A stretch of DNA of 64,000 bases from Autumnicola psychrophila (GTDB lineage Bacteria; Bacteroidota; Bacteroidia; Flavobacteriales; Flavobacteriaceae): positions 186,001 to 250,000 of the forward strand of contig NZ_JAVRHN010000003.1 in NCBI RefSeq assembly GCF_031846645.1. Direction: 5' to 3'. Both the position numbers and the translations under genes were made by a program. Below the pieces are notes generated by a model, which saw only the letters and a list, made by a program, of their open reading frames with translations, searched no databases and was not told the origin of the DNA. Numbering within the stretch: the stretch's first letter is position 1; each line of letters begins with the position of its first letter. This document shows positions 8,836 to 18,463 of this stretch, piece after piece.

Positions 8836-11162
8836 AATGGATATCCTATTGCGAAGTTAAAAACAGGACTACCAAAATCATAGATCCAACGCTCTCCTTC
8901 TGGCAAGGCCGGGTCGTGCATTGGTGCAGCGAGATCAAATCTTATCACAAAGCTCTGTATATCTACCCGAAGGCCTACCCCTACTCCAATCCCCAATTCT
9001 GATATAAAGTCTGATTCAAACTCTCCACTTTCCACATATTCTTGCTGAAATTCAGTTCGTTCTTCGCCTTCTTCAAGGGAATTAACCTGAGTATTCCATA
9101 CATTCCCGGCATCAGCAAAAACAGCACCTTTTAGGAACTGGAATACAGGAAAACGATATTCTATGTTTCCCTCAAGCCGCAAATTACCTGTACGGTCAAA
9201 GAAACTAATGCCCTCGTCTTCATCTGCAGAATAACTCCCGGGGCCAAGTGAACGGGTTCTAAACGCTCTTACACTATACGGACCACCAGAATAGTATTGT
9301 TTAATAAAAGGTAGAACTTCAGAATTGCCATAAGCGTAACCATACCCGGCAAAAAGTCTCGTGGCTATTTTCTGTTCTTTCCCAAAGTTAAAGTGATACC
9401 GAAGGTCAATATCAGATTTGACATATTGCGCAAATTCCTGCCCAAATAGCTCTTTAGGTTCTTCTTCTTCCGTAGAACTTCCGCTGAGAAGATTTAACGT
9501 ATTTCCCGCAATGTCCCAGGTGTTATTTATAAAAAACTGGTGAGTTTTGTTAGTGTCTACCATTCCATTATAGGTAAATGAATAAGTGATGCCGGCAATG
9601 AACTGCTGCTCAAAACTACTTTGTAAAAATGGATTGTCTTCCAGAATCTGGTCAAATTCCGGACTGGTGTCGGTTAGTTTAGTGTAGGCTATTGAAATTG
9701 GTGTTAACTCATGAGTGATATAGCGGTTCGCATCCCATAAATAACCGAAGCTCGCAAGAACAGAACCCAGAGTAAACAAATTGGTCCTGTTCATGTAATC
9801 AAAACTTAAACCTACCTTTGTTTTTGGAATGGAATAATCAAACCAATTGTCATCTATAGAAATAGGAAACAATAATCTTGGAAAAATAAGGTCGGTATTT
9901 AATCCTAATTGAAGAGTACTCAATCCTGCATTGTCCCCTCCTGCAATTTGGGTTTCATAACCCACTTTCCCGGTAATATTAAGAATTTCACCACCTTTAA
10001 ATAAATTCCTGTTGCTGTAAGTTATTGCTAATGTTGGACCTGCGAAGTTGTTGGATTTAGTTACTGCCTGAATTTCTGCCCTTATAGATCGCTTACTTAA
10101 GGGTGAAAGGTAAATGTTAGCTTCAAGAAGACCAAGGCTGTCCGTTGCTGTGGAATCTATTTCATCGTAACTAATATTTACAAATTTATAGGCGCCTATA
10201 GAGCCTAACCTGCGGCTTGTATTACCAGACACATCTGGGCTGTATAAATCCCCTTCATCTATGAGAATATATGGATCCAGTCGCTTCGGTTTAAAAAATT
10301 CTTCGTCCCTTATATAGTTTTTATTTTCGAAATGTACCGTATCCAGCTGAAGGGAATCGTTGCCTACGGTATAATGCGGATAAACATTAACTTCGGCAAT
10401 GCGGTAAGGAATAATTGCTTTAGGAGGTACATCTTTTTTCAGCTTCAGGAAAAGATCAAATTTCTTATTGTCGTATTGATTAGTATCTGCTTCAAAAATT
10501 AAAAATCCGGGATTAAAATTATAATATCCCTTTCCTTTTAAATAATTATCTATTCTTTCCCTCTCCAGTTTCATTACCGGTAAATCAAAACGCATTCCTT
10601 CGTTCAAAGGAGATTCTGGTAAATAATCCTGAATTTCTTTATAAACGATAAGGGAGTCATTGTCCAGCCTGTAGTTTTCCAGAAGGTAAGGTTGGGATAA
10701 TTCCGCTCTGTATAAAACACTTGCTTCCTTACTCTCTTCATCTTCATTAACCTGGCTCCCTACTGTACTATAGAAAAATCCACGATTCTCCAGGCGGTTA
10801 AGAATAAGATCCTGAGTATTTACAGTTTCAACGTCAGAAAGATAAACTGGCTCCTCCCCGATCTTCTTATTTAAAAATTCATTTATAAACCCTGGTTTCT
10901 CCCGCTGTGCTTTATAATAAAAATACAACCCGGGACGCATTCCCAAAAATTCACTGTTCGGGTTTGGCAGCAATACTTCCTGCAGTTCACTTCTTACCTC
11001 CGGCAGGTCATTAATTTGACTGGTGGTGTCTAATTCCAATTCGGCGCCGGTGTACAGCAGTTTATCTTCAGGAATAAATTTCTCCACACTACAGGAGTAT
11101 ACTGTAAAAACTGCAAGTAAAGCAGGTATTATATAATGCTTGAATTTCCGCACCTGTTTCAA
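8832..11162 (-). CDS. tamL: TamL: lipid-anchored BamA/TamA-like outer membrane assembly factor
   Basis: A 776-residue Omp85-superfamily barrel. It opens with a lipoprotein signal (VFTVYSC, Cys at about residue 24), which distinguishes TamL, the Bacteroidota/Chlorobi variant of TamA, from ordinary TamA. POTRA-like repeats fill about residues 30-360, and the C-terminal half is a 16-stranded beta barrel. The barrel contains the conserved lid-lock type loop YSGGPYSVRAFRTRSLGPG (GG...VRGF/VRAF motif), and the protein ends in an aromatic (FAIGYPF), as outer membrane barrels do. It follows tamB by 3 bases, so both are one operon acting in insertion of outer membrane proteins or lipid transport. Confidence 0.93.
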   Translation of the reverse strand: MKQVRKFKHYIIPALLAVFTVYSCSVEKFIPEDKLLYTGAELELDTTSQINDLPEVRSELQEVLLPNPNSEFLGMRPGLYFYYKAQREKPGFINEFLNKKIGEEPVYLSDVETVNTQDLILNRLENRGFFYSTVGSQVNEDEESKEASVLYRAELSQPYLLENYRLDNDSLIVYKEIQDYLPESPLNEGMRFDLPVMKLERERIDNYLKGKGYYNFNPGFLIFEADTNQYDNKKFDLFLKLKKDVPPKAIIPYRIAEVNVYPHYTVGNDSLQLDTVHFENKNYIRDEEFFKPKRLDPYILIDEGDLYSPDVSGNTSRRLGSIGAYKFVNISYDEIDSTATDSLGLLEANIYLSPLSKRSIRAEIQAVTKSNNFAGPTLAITYSNRNLFKGGEILNITGKVGYETQIAGGDNAGLSTLQLGLNTDLIFPRLLFPISIDDNWFDYSIPKTKVGLSFDYMNRTNLFTLGSVLASFGYLWDANRYITHELTPISIAYTKLTDTSPEFDQILEDNPFLQSSFEQQFIAGITYSFTYNGMVDTNKTHQFFINNTWDIAGNTLNLLSGSSTEEEEPKELFGQEFAQYVKSDIDLRYHFNFGKEQKIATRLFAGYGYAYGNSEVLPFIKQYYSGGPYSVRAFRTRSLGPGSYSADEDEGISFFDRTGNLRLEGNIEYRFPVFQFLKGAVFADAGNVWNTQVNSLEEGEERTEFQQEYVESGEFESDFISELGIGVGVGLRVDIQSFVIRFDLAAPMHDPALPEGERWIYDFGSPVFNFAIGYPF

Positions 11163-11165
11163 TAT

Positions 11166-14100
11166 TTATTTTTTTGTGTCCTGGTTATCATCAATTTCAT
11201 CTTCTCCCGGAGTATTTTCCACTCCGGTTTCCTCCTCTTCTTTTGCTTTCGCTTTTTCTTCCTGTTGCATTAAAAGAGCATCCCAGAGTTCAGAAAATTT
11301 ATTGAATTCCTGAGTGAATATAAAGGCAAGACCACTAACGATTACCTGCCCGTCAATTACATTTTCATACTGATTTCTTCGGAAACCTTTCAACCTAAAC
11401 TGGCCATCTTCAGTTAATAAATACTGGAGACTTACATTCCCAATTAATGGATTGGTATCACGAGGATCGCTGTTTGCTCCTTCGATATCTACCTCGCTTC
11501 CTACACGAACAATTAACCTGTCATCCAGGAATCGCTTTTGGGCAGCAATATCCAGCTCTGTTCTTTGCTGTGGGGCATTTCCCTGATAATCTGTATAACT
11601 ATCCAGACCAAAATCGAGTTCCAGCCCTGTGTCCCCCAACAATTTATCTGAAAATAAATTTAGTTGATCTGAAAGCGCCTGATTTAAATTATCCCTGGCA
11701 ATAGTGGCTATACCACCAGAAGTTCCAGCAGAACCTGCATCTGGATAAAAACGGTTAAGTACCAAAAGGGAGAATACCTGCTTATTCAACTCCTGTTCCT
11801 GCTCATTAAGCTGCTGAATTCTTCCATAAACCTGACCTCCAATTGCTCCCTGCTCTTCTTCAGGCATGTCAAGACCAAAAGAAAGTCTTGGTTGGGTCAG
11901 TTCTCCTTCAATATTTAAAAACACCTGAAACGGAAGCTCCTGCTTATACCTGTTTCTTTCATTTACATCTATACCCGAAATTTGAGAGGCCATTAAGGCA
12001 CTTGCCGAAGTTTCTACATTATACCTGGCCCTTATATCCAAACCGGCATTATATGGATCTCCATACCAGGTAACTGTACTTCCTTCGACAATTTCGAACC
12101 TCCTTGTAACGAGATTATAGAGGCTCATTTCATAAAAACCGTCACTCATTTCATATCTTCCGGTAAGAGTGGTTCGTCCATTTGGAGAAACATTCATATT
12201 AAGTTCTCCTTCTCCCTGTACCTGGAATTGATCTCCTGTTTCTTCGCTTATAATAATACTGAAAATAGCATCTTCATTAACGTTTACAAAAGCATCCACG
12301 TTTACGCCGGAAACTACGGCCGTTTCTTCTTCGGTTTCAGTAAGAATCGCATCAGGATTTTGACGATTTACAAAAACAACTATCCCGTCTCTTTGCTGCA
12401 TCTGTAATTCCGTTTCAGGAATTACGTAGGTAACATTTGTCTTGGAACCAATATCCAGTTCCATATCTAATCTTGGAAGATTTAGATCTCCGGTTAAATT
12501 GGCATCAACATCAAAAACTGCAGTACCGTAAAAAAGCTCATTATCTTCTGCAGTAGAACTGAGCGCCTGGAAATCATCGGCTTTTATGCTTAAATCAAAA
12601 GCAGGATTTAAAAGATCTTCGGTATTAATTTCACCGTCCAATACCAGCGCACTGTCATTTACATCCTCTATGGTGAAGTTGGAGAAGTAAAGTCCCTGAT
12701 TATCAAAAGTAAGTGTTTCGTTTGGAAGTGTAAATGGCGCATCCAGCATGGCAACGGTAAAAGTAGCCTCATTAAAGTTCAGCTCCCCGTCATAATTAGG
12801 ATCGGCGGTGGTTCCATTAATTTGAATCTGTCCCGAAAAATTTCCTTCGCCACTGCTTACGGCACCCATAGAGAAACCGGCCAGTGCAGACATTTCCACT
12901 TTTTGAAGGTCCAGCGTCATGTCCAGTTGAGCCGTAGTATCCTGTACCTTATAATTTCCGGCTAACTCCATATCTACCTTTCCTCCGCTGGTTGCAAGAC
13001 CAAAATCGTAATTTTGATCCCCCAGCGATTCACCATTTAGACTAAGCGTACCCATATCTACATTAAGTAGATTGAATTGATTAACTTCTAAATCTGCCAG
13101 AATCCCGGTACTGCCAAATGGCTCCTGCAATACAAACTCCCCGTTCATCCTTCCTGTTGCTAGAGTATCAACAGGATTAAGGTAAGTTAAAAATGTAGCG
13201 AGCTTAAAATTAGAGAAATTCAGGGCGATGTGTTCTTCTTCTACATCGGGTTGATTGTTAGTGAGAGTAAATTCCTGCTGATCCCTGTCAATCTTAAAAT
13301 TGTTGAATTTAATGAACTGATCTGCAAAAAGTACTTCATTGTCTGCCGGAATATTCCACTGATTTCGATTTAGGATAAGTTCCTCAGGGTTGATATGGAT
13401 TCTTACCGTATCATTTTCTTTTGAGGTTTCTGTTTGCACATGAACAAGTTGCTCATCATTATAAAAGGACCTGAAATCCAGGTAAAGATTCTCGTTTTCT
13501 ATATTCCCATCTAAAATGGTTTCTTTTATGTCCAGAGGACCAACTGCCAAAGTTTTAAAACCAAGATTAAAATCAAATTTACCAGGTTCAGAATCGAGGT
13601 CAAACTGAAGACTGTCCACCTCCATTCCGGCATAATTAACATATGGAATTTTCACATAAGCACTTAGCAACCTTTCTTCTTCGTCAAAATTAACACTAAG
13701 GTCTATAGTATCCAATTCTTCCAGACTGGTAAGAAAAACTTCGCGCATAATAGGTGCAGGAATTATTTTTCCTCTCATTTCAAGTTCTACCGGATCGACT
13801 AAAGTGTCGGGCGTTTCGATATCGTCAGTTAGGTAACGCCGATAATGTCTTATAATAGCATCTACAAATCCTGCAGGATTGGTATTAGAATTCAGCCTTA
13901 AGTTCAGCATCCTATTATCTACCGCCATCGCCGTACTATCTGGAGTTACATATGCGGCGGCACCAAATTCACCAAGGAGGTAGCTTTTGTTATCGTATAC
14001 CACCACCCCGTCATTAATACTTGAAATCACCTGGAAACCATCAGCGGTTCCCTCGTAAATGCCACGTAAACGGAATGCCGTTCTCATTTCCCTTTGTGTG

Positions 14101-16271
14101 ACTCCAAATTTGGTTAAATTGGCACCTATTACATTAAGTTTAAGATCTACAACGGGAGAGACGGAATCCAGGAGCACGTTTGCTGCAAGTTCGGCGTTAA
14201 GATTTTCATCCTTATAATCTGAAGTAATAGTTCCCTGACCATCTTCAATGTCACCTGAAATATTCAGGTCTTCAATAGCATAATTATTATAGTGAAAACT
14301 TGAAATTGTGGTTTGCAACTTAGCGTCCAGGCTATTTAGGTCACTACCCTCCCCTGAAGCTGTTAAGGTTAAACTGAGCGGTCCCAATTGTTCATTCTGA
14401 AGAATTTTGCCCAATTGAAGACTATCTACCTGAAGGTCGGCATCAAATGCGATTTGTTCCCTGTTAAGAAAACTACCATCAAGATTTATGTTTCCTTCAG
14501 AAGTATTAAGCTGGGCCATAGCATTTATGTTGTCTGGGCTCCCTCTTAAATTTCCTGTTAAACGTACTCTCTCAGGAAGGCTTATTCCTAGACTGTCTTC
14601 TTCAATGATCTGATTAAGATCAGATTTTGTAGAAACAAGTTCAACGCTGGGGAAATCAAATTTTAAATTATCTGGCTCTGTCGGATTCTGAATACTTCCC
14701 CTGGCAGAAATACGTGTATTCTGGCCCCAGTTTATAGTTGCTGAAGGGATTTGAAGAAAAGCCACCGGCCCTTCCATTCTCAGGTTTCCTGTTATTCTCT
14801 TTTTGCTAAGGTTTACAAGATATTCGTTGTTCTTTAGATCTGGCTGAAAACGGAATAGCTCCTGCAACGCGATTTCAAACCTTCTTAAATCGGCGCGTAA
14901 CTGCGCATTTTCCGGAGCATTTATGAAATCGTCCAGACTATCATATTCTGCGGAAAATTCGCCTTTTATAAAATTGTCATTGGCAGCGAACGTTAAGCCT
15001 GAAAGTTCCAGCTGACTTTCAGAAATCTGGAGATTAAAAGCTAGCTCGTTAAAATCTATTCCTGAAGATTCCTGAAATTCAAGTTTATTAAATTCTGCTC
15101 CTGCAGTTTTATCTTTTAGATAAAGATTGCGTATTTCCATTGTTAAATTCTGCAGTACAAGAGCTTCAGCATTAAACTCGCCCGTCTTTGGCAGGGCGTT
15201 ATTTGCCAAATAAGTGATGTCATTAGACCGCAAATTTATTTCCGCTACATCCAAGGTCCATTCCGGCCATTGGAAACCTTCTTCTGCGGGAGGTGTTTCA
15301 ACTTCTGTTGAATCTGCCGGAGTATTGCCTTCCGTTGGAGAGGTTTTCATATCCATATAAATAATGGAGTTGTTTAAATCCAAATTATCGACCTCAATAA
15401 CGTTATTTGCCAAATCCATAACCGGTGCCGACGTATTTAATTCAGCAATATCAAAACGAGCGAGAATACCATCCGGAATAGATTCATATTCCCCGTTCAC
15501 ATTATCAATAGTTAAAGAGTTAACAGAAATATAGGGTAATGGTGCTTCTTCCTGTTCTGGCGATTCCGGAAAAGGTTTTGTCTGCAGATATTCAAAATCT
15601 GTATTAGAAAGACTTGCCGAAGCCACCTCAAAACGCATATTTTCGAGATCGGTTTCCTGCATTTCCACTTCCAGGTTTTTCATTTTTATCCCGGCAACCA
15701 TCCCTGTTACATCATCTTTATAGGTAATATTAAAATTAGAGAAGTATACATCTCCTATAGAAAACTGTTGTGTAGCTGTAGTATCCTGTTGTGTATTATT
15801 TGCTGCAGTTGTAGTAGTATCGGCGGGCATCATCGCATCCACCAAAAACTGAAAATTAAATCCTTCTACAGAATCTTTTCGGGTAATATTTGCCCTTAAT
15901 CCGTCCCAATCAAGTTCATCTACAGCTATTCCCTCACCGTTAATAATTGGCCATAGCGGAATATCGGCTTCCAGCGATCTGGAATAAACCAAAGTATCTC
16001 CCTCTTTATCTTCTACATAAAGTCCCTGCACGCTAATATCTCCGGAAAAAGTGATAAAAAGTTTATCAAGTTCTATAACAGTATTGGTCTTGTCTGTTAT
16101 TGAAGAAATAAATTTGTCTTTAATTATATTTTGCCCCCAGGGACTGCGGACAAATAGAATAATAATAAGTAATAAAATAAGAATTCCTGCCAGGATCTTA
16201 GCCAGGATTTTCAGAATCTTTATGAGTATTCTTTTGTTTTTTTTCAAATCAACTGTTGGTACAATTTCCAA
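11166..16271 (-). CDS. tamB: TamB: AsmA-like translocation and assembly module / lipid bridge protein
   Basis: A 1701-residue protein with one N-terminal membrane anchor (about residues 20-45, ending FVRSPWGQN), a very long periplasmic stretch of repeated beta strands characteristic of the AsmA/TamB bridge-like fold, and the C-terminal TamB domain (DUF490, about residues 1230-1650, with DGFYEMSLYNLVTRRFEIVEG). It ends in an acidic low-complexity tail. TamB links the inner membrane to the outer membrane partner TamL, whose gene starts 3 bases downstream. The start is uncertain: 16271 is a TTG; another in-frame TTG at 16247 would give a more usual MKKNKRIL start. A TAGCTTTG box (16276-16269) overlaps the first TTG, favouring the later start. 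Confidence 0.92.
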   Translation of the reverse strand: MEIVPTVDLKKNKRILIKILKILAKILAGILILLLIIILFVRSPWGQNIIKDKFISSITDKTNTVIELDKLFITFSGDISVQGLYVEDKEGDTLVYSRSLEADIPLWPIINGEGIAVDELDWDGLRANITRKDSVEGFNFQFLVDAMMPADTTTTAANNTQQDTTATQQFSIGDVYFSNFNITYKDDVTGMVAGIKMKNLEVEMQETDLENMRFEVASASLSNTDFEYLQTKPFPESPEQEEAPLPYISVNSLTIDNVNGEYESIPDGILARFDIAELNTSAPVMDLANNVIEVDNLDLNNSIIYMDMKTSPTEGNTPADSTEVETPPAEEGFQWPEWTLDVAEINLRSNDITYLANNALPKTGEFNAEALVLQNLTMEIRNLYLKDKTAGAEFNKLEFQESSGIDFNELAFNLQISESQLELSGLTFAANDNFIKGEFSAEYDSLDDFINAPENAQLRADLRRFEIALQELFRFQPDLKNNEYLVNLSKKRITGNLRMEGPVAFLQIPSATINWGQNTRISARGSIQNPTEPDNLKFDFPSVELVSTKSDLNQIIEEDSLGISLPERVRLTGNLRGSPDNINAMAQLNTSEGNINLDGSFLNREQIAFDADLQVDSLQLGKILQNEQLGPLSLTLTASGEGSDLNSLDAKLQTTISSFHYNNYAIEDLNISGDIEDGQGTITSDYKDENLNAELAANVLLDSVSPVVDLKLNVIGANLTKFGVTQREMRTAFRLRGIYEGTADGFQVISSINDGVVVYDNKSYLLGEFGAAAYVTPDSTAMAVDNRMLNLRLNSNTNPAGFVDAIIRHYRRYLTDDIETPDTLVDPVELEMRGKIIPAPIMREVFLTSLEELDTIDLSVNFDEEERLLSAYVKIPYVNYAGMEVDSLQFDLDSEPGKFDFNLGFKTLAVGPLDIKETILDGNIENENLYLDFRSFYNDEQLVHVQTETSKENDTVRIHINPEELILNRNQWNIPADNEVLFADQFIKFNNFKIDRDQQEFTLTNNQPDVEEEHIALNFSNFKLATFLTYLNPVDTLATGRMNGEFVLQEPFGSTGILADLEVNQFNLLNVDMGTLSLNGESLGDQNYDFGLATSGGKVDMELAGNYKVQDTTAQLDMTLDLQKVEMSALAGFSMGAVSSGEGNFSGQIQINGTTADPNYDGELNFNEATFTVAMLDAPFTLPNETLTFDNQGLYFSNFTIEDVNDSALVLDGEINTEDLLNPAFDLSIKADDFQALSSTAEDNELFYGTAVFDVDANLTGDLNLPRLDMELDIGSKTNVTYVIPETELQMQQRDGIVVFVNRQNPDAILTETEEETAVVSGVNVDAFVNVNEDAIFSIIISEETGDQFQVQGEGELNMNVSPNGRTTLTGRYEMSDGFYEMSLYNLVTRRFEIVEGSTVTWYGDPYNAGLDIRARYNVETSASALMASQISGIDVNERNRYKQELPFQVFLNIEGELTQPRLSFGLDMPEEEQGAIGGQVYGRIQQLNEQEQELNKQVFSLLVLNRFYPDAGSAGTSGGIATIARDNLNQALSDQLNLFSDKLLGDTGLELDFGLDSYTDYQGNAPQQRTELDIAAQKRFLDDRLIVRVGSEVDIEGANSDPRDTNPLIGNVSLQYLLTEDGQFRLKGFRRNQYENVIDGQVIVSGLAFIFTQEFNKFSELWDALLMQQEEKAKAKEEEETGVENTPGEDEIDDNQDTKK

Positions 16272-16683
16272 AGCTATTATAAAGGCTGCTGATTAAGAAG
16301 TTTTGTGAGTTTATATTTTCTTAAGGTTCAATTAAAAATTGTTAAAACGTGTAAAAGGTATATTAAACAAAACCAAAAGCAATTTTTGAAACCTGCATAC
16401 TACTATAAATTATGCAACTCAAACTGTGGCAAAAATTCACAGTTTAAGGTTTATTTCCACAATTTTATTCTCTTTTATCAAAATGATAATTAAAAGAAAA
16501 TACTCATTACTATTTTATGGAAAACTATACTAAACCCCTCGCCAGCCACTGTGAATGCTGAAAAATAGTAAATTTATGAATTATTAGGTCTGTACCACGA
16601 GTACGTATTTTATTAATTATGGCACTATTCTGGAAAATATATTCCTACAATCAACAAAAAAGAATCTAATCTAAATTTTTATT
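16272..16683. other. Divergent intergenic region tamB / ompA-like gene
   Basis: About 410 AT-rich bases between two outward-reading envelope genes, so it must hold both promoters. The only promoter-like element that I can point to is TAGCTTTG on the minus strand at 16276-16269. No convincing ORF, RNA gene or repeat is seen. Confidence 0.5.
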
Positions 16684-17520
16684 ATGAAGAAAACGATCGC
16701 AATAACAGTATTATCAGCAGCTATGTTCAGCTCATGTGTTTCTAAAAAGAAATATGTGGCATTGGAAAGTGACCTGAATAATACCAGAAGTGAGTTACAA
16801 AAAACACAAGTTGCAAAAGAAGAAATAGAAGGGAAATATGCTGCAATTGAATCCCGTGTAGCAGATTATAATGCAAAAATTAATTCTCTTCGTGAGTCTA
16901 ACGACGAGAAAATGGAAATGAATGACCTCACCGCAATGTCTAATAACAACAGAAATCAAATGAGGTCCACCATCGCAAAGATGGATCCTGCAGCTGTTCA
17001 GGGAGCCGAAACTCTTGAAGATTCCATTAATCTTGCAGTGTCCTATAACCTGAAAAATTCTATTTCTGAAGGAGCGGATGATGAGAATATAGATATTAAG
17101 GTGGATAAAACCGTAGTAATGATCGATGTTTCCGATAAACTTCTTTTTGGAAGTGGAAGTTACCGCGTAAGTAATCAGGCGCATGATCTACTTAAAAAAC
17201 TTTCTGAAGTAATTAAATCGGAACCTACTATGGAGGTAATGGTAGAAGGACATACAGATTCCCGAACTATGGTAGAAAATTCTTACCTACAGGATAACTG
17301 GGATTTAAGTGTAAGAAGAGCTACTTCTATTGTACGTCTCCTACAGGATAAATATGGCGTTTCTCCAGAAAAACTTATTGCAGCAGGACGTAGTAGCTAT
17401 GATCCTTTAGTCGAAAATGACTCTAAGGATAACATGGCCAAGAACAGAAGAACCAGAATTGTAATTCTTCCTAACCTCGACAAGTTCTTAGCTATGCTAG
17501 ACTCTGAAGGAGAAATTTAA
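16684..17520 (+). CDS. OmpA family peptidoglycan-binding lipoprotein
   Basis: A 278-residue outer membrane lipoprotein. The signal peptide ends with lipobox MFSSC (Cys about 19), followed by a heptad-rich coiled coil (about 25-75), a linker, and an OmpA C-terminal domain (about 150-270). The peptidoglycan-binding site is complete: VMVEGHTDSRT followed by NWDLSVRRATSIV (the Asp and Arg that grip diaminopimelate). The coiled coil suggests trimerisation or a spacer, as in Lpp/Pal-like tethers. Its mRNA ends in the strong hairpin directly after the stop. Role: anchoring the outer membrane to the wall. Confidence 0.92.
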   Translation: MKKTIAITVLSAAMFSSCVSKKKYVALESDLNNTRSELQKTQVAKEEIEGKYAAIESRVADYNAKINSLRESNDEKMEMNDLTAMSNNNRNQMRSTIAKMDPAAVQGAETLEDSINLAVSYNLKNSISEGADDENIDIKVDKTVVMIDVSDKLLFGSGSYRVSNQAHDLLKKLSEVIKSEPTMEVMVEGHTDSRTMVENSYLQDNWDLSVRRATSIVRLLQDKYGVSPEKLIAAGRSSYDPLVENDSKDNMAKNRRTRIVILPNLDKFLAMLDSEGEI

Positions 17521-17545
17521 AAAAAAACCCCCAACATTTTTTCTG

Positions 17546-17580
17546 AAAAGGGTAAGGTCTCAGGACTTTACCCTTTTTTT
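17546..17580 (+). terminator. Rho-independent terminator of the OmpA-like gene
   Basis: Stem AAAAGGGTAAGGTC (17546-17559) pairing with GACTTTACCCTTTT (17564-17577), one G-U pair, 4-base loop, then a T run. Confidence 0.88.
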
Positions 17581-18020
17581 ATTACTTTAAAACTTCTTTC
17601 GTTCAACAACAGGATGATAATTGGCAAATTTGAGACTGCACTTTTATCAAAATCCTGCCAAGGTTTAGAATCTGGGCCTGGTCAAACGTTTTTGAATCAA
17701 AAGAGTTCTTTCAGGTTTTTGAAACCTTTGAGGATATTTTTGGGGTAAAAGGTCTCCTTTCAAACTCTGTTGCTGTCTTTTCTTCTGAAGTAGTCACTCC
17801 TCCAGGAGTATGGCGATAATTGGCAAATATAGGCCAGGATGAAGATCGCCTGCATCTGTAAGCTTTAACGAGATTTTAACCGGTAATAAATTGCTGTTAT
17901 AGATACAATCTTTACATTTAATTAAATCCTTCCGGGTAATCCAACAAGGTGAAAATAAAAATTTACTGGGAGGCAAACCCTGGAGCATTTAATTAAGATA
18001 ATCGAGTAAAACAGAAAGAT
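17581..18020. other. Intergenic region with a repeated 14-mer
   Basis: About 440 bases with no coding signal that I trust. The 14-mer GATAATTGGCAAAT occurs at 17616-17629 and again at 17815-17828, both times followed by A/T and a purine. A 64-codon frame on the minus strand (17794-17988) has no family resemblance. Confidence 0.45.
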
Positions 18021-18350
18021 ATGAGTAAAGCGAACGAAGATTTAAAGAGAGAACCAAAGGAAAAGAAAGAAGATTTACCTTATAATCCTGATGTTACAAA
18101 AGAAGATAAACAGGCACTTAATGAAAAAGGCCGCAGCATGAATAAAGGTCAGGACAAGGCATTGGATAGAGAAAGACCGGTAGACTTTACAGGAAAAGAT
18201 TTGGACATTCCTGCGAGTAACGACAGTCTTCCTGATTCTGATAAAAACCCGAATCCCGATGAGCAAAACTTTCAGTTTAATGAACGTGGAGCCAGACCAG
18301 ATCGCGATAAGGCCAAAGATCATCCCGATTCAGAGACGGATAAACCTTAA
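18021..18350 (+). CDS. Small hydrophilic, disordered hypothetical protein
   Basis: A 109-residue protein made almost only of Lys, Glu, Asp, Asn, Pro and Arg (for example KREPKEKKEDLPYNPDVTKE and SDKNPNPDEQNF). There is no signal peptide or membrane segment. It is probably intrinsically disordered and resembles the stress-associated hydrophilic small proteins common in Flavobacteriaceae. Good start context (ATG after AGAAAGAT) and a hairpin downstream support a real gene. The function is unknown. Confidence 0.7.
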   Translation: MSKANEDLKREPKEKKEDLPYNPDVTKEDKQALNEKGRSMNKGQDKALDRERPVDFTGKDLDIPASNDSLPDSDKNPNPDEQNFQFNERGARPDRDKAKDHPDSETDKP

Positions 18351-18381
18351 TTTTCAGGCGAAAAAGCCGCAATAACTTACT

Positions 18382-18462
18382 AAGAGATTATTTAAAAATT
18401 TTAATTCCGTCATCTTTTATTTAACACGACGAAAACTGGAATTTTTAGATAGTCTCTTTTTT
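18382..18462. terminator. Long imperfect inverted repeat with T run (terminator-like)
   Basis: Left arm AAGAGATTATTTAAAAATT (18382-18400) pairs imperfectly with AATTTTTAGATAGTCTCTT (18440-18458), followed by Ts on the plus strand. It lies between two convergent genes and probably stops both transcripts. Confidence 0.65.
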
Positions 18463-18463
18463 G

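Noticed and set aside
16305..16493. 62-codon plus-strand frame between tamB and the OmpA-like gene
   Set aside because: AT-rich chance frame with no start context and no family pattern.
17794..17988. 64-codon minus-strand frame in the gap after the OmpA-like gene
   Set aside because: No family resemblance, no start context, and it sits in a region with no other coding signal.
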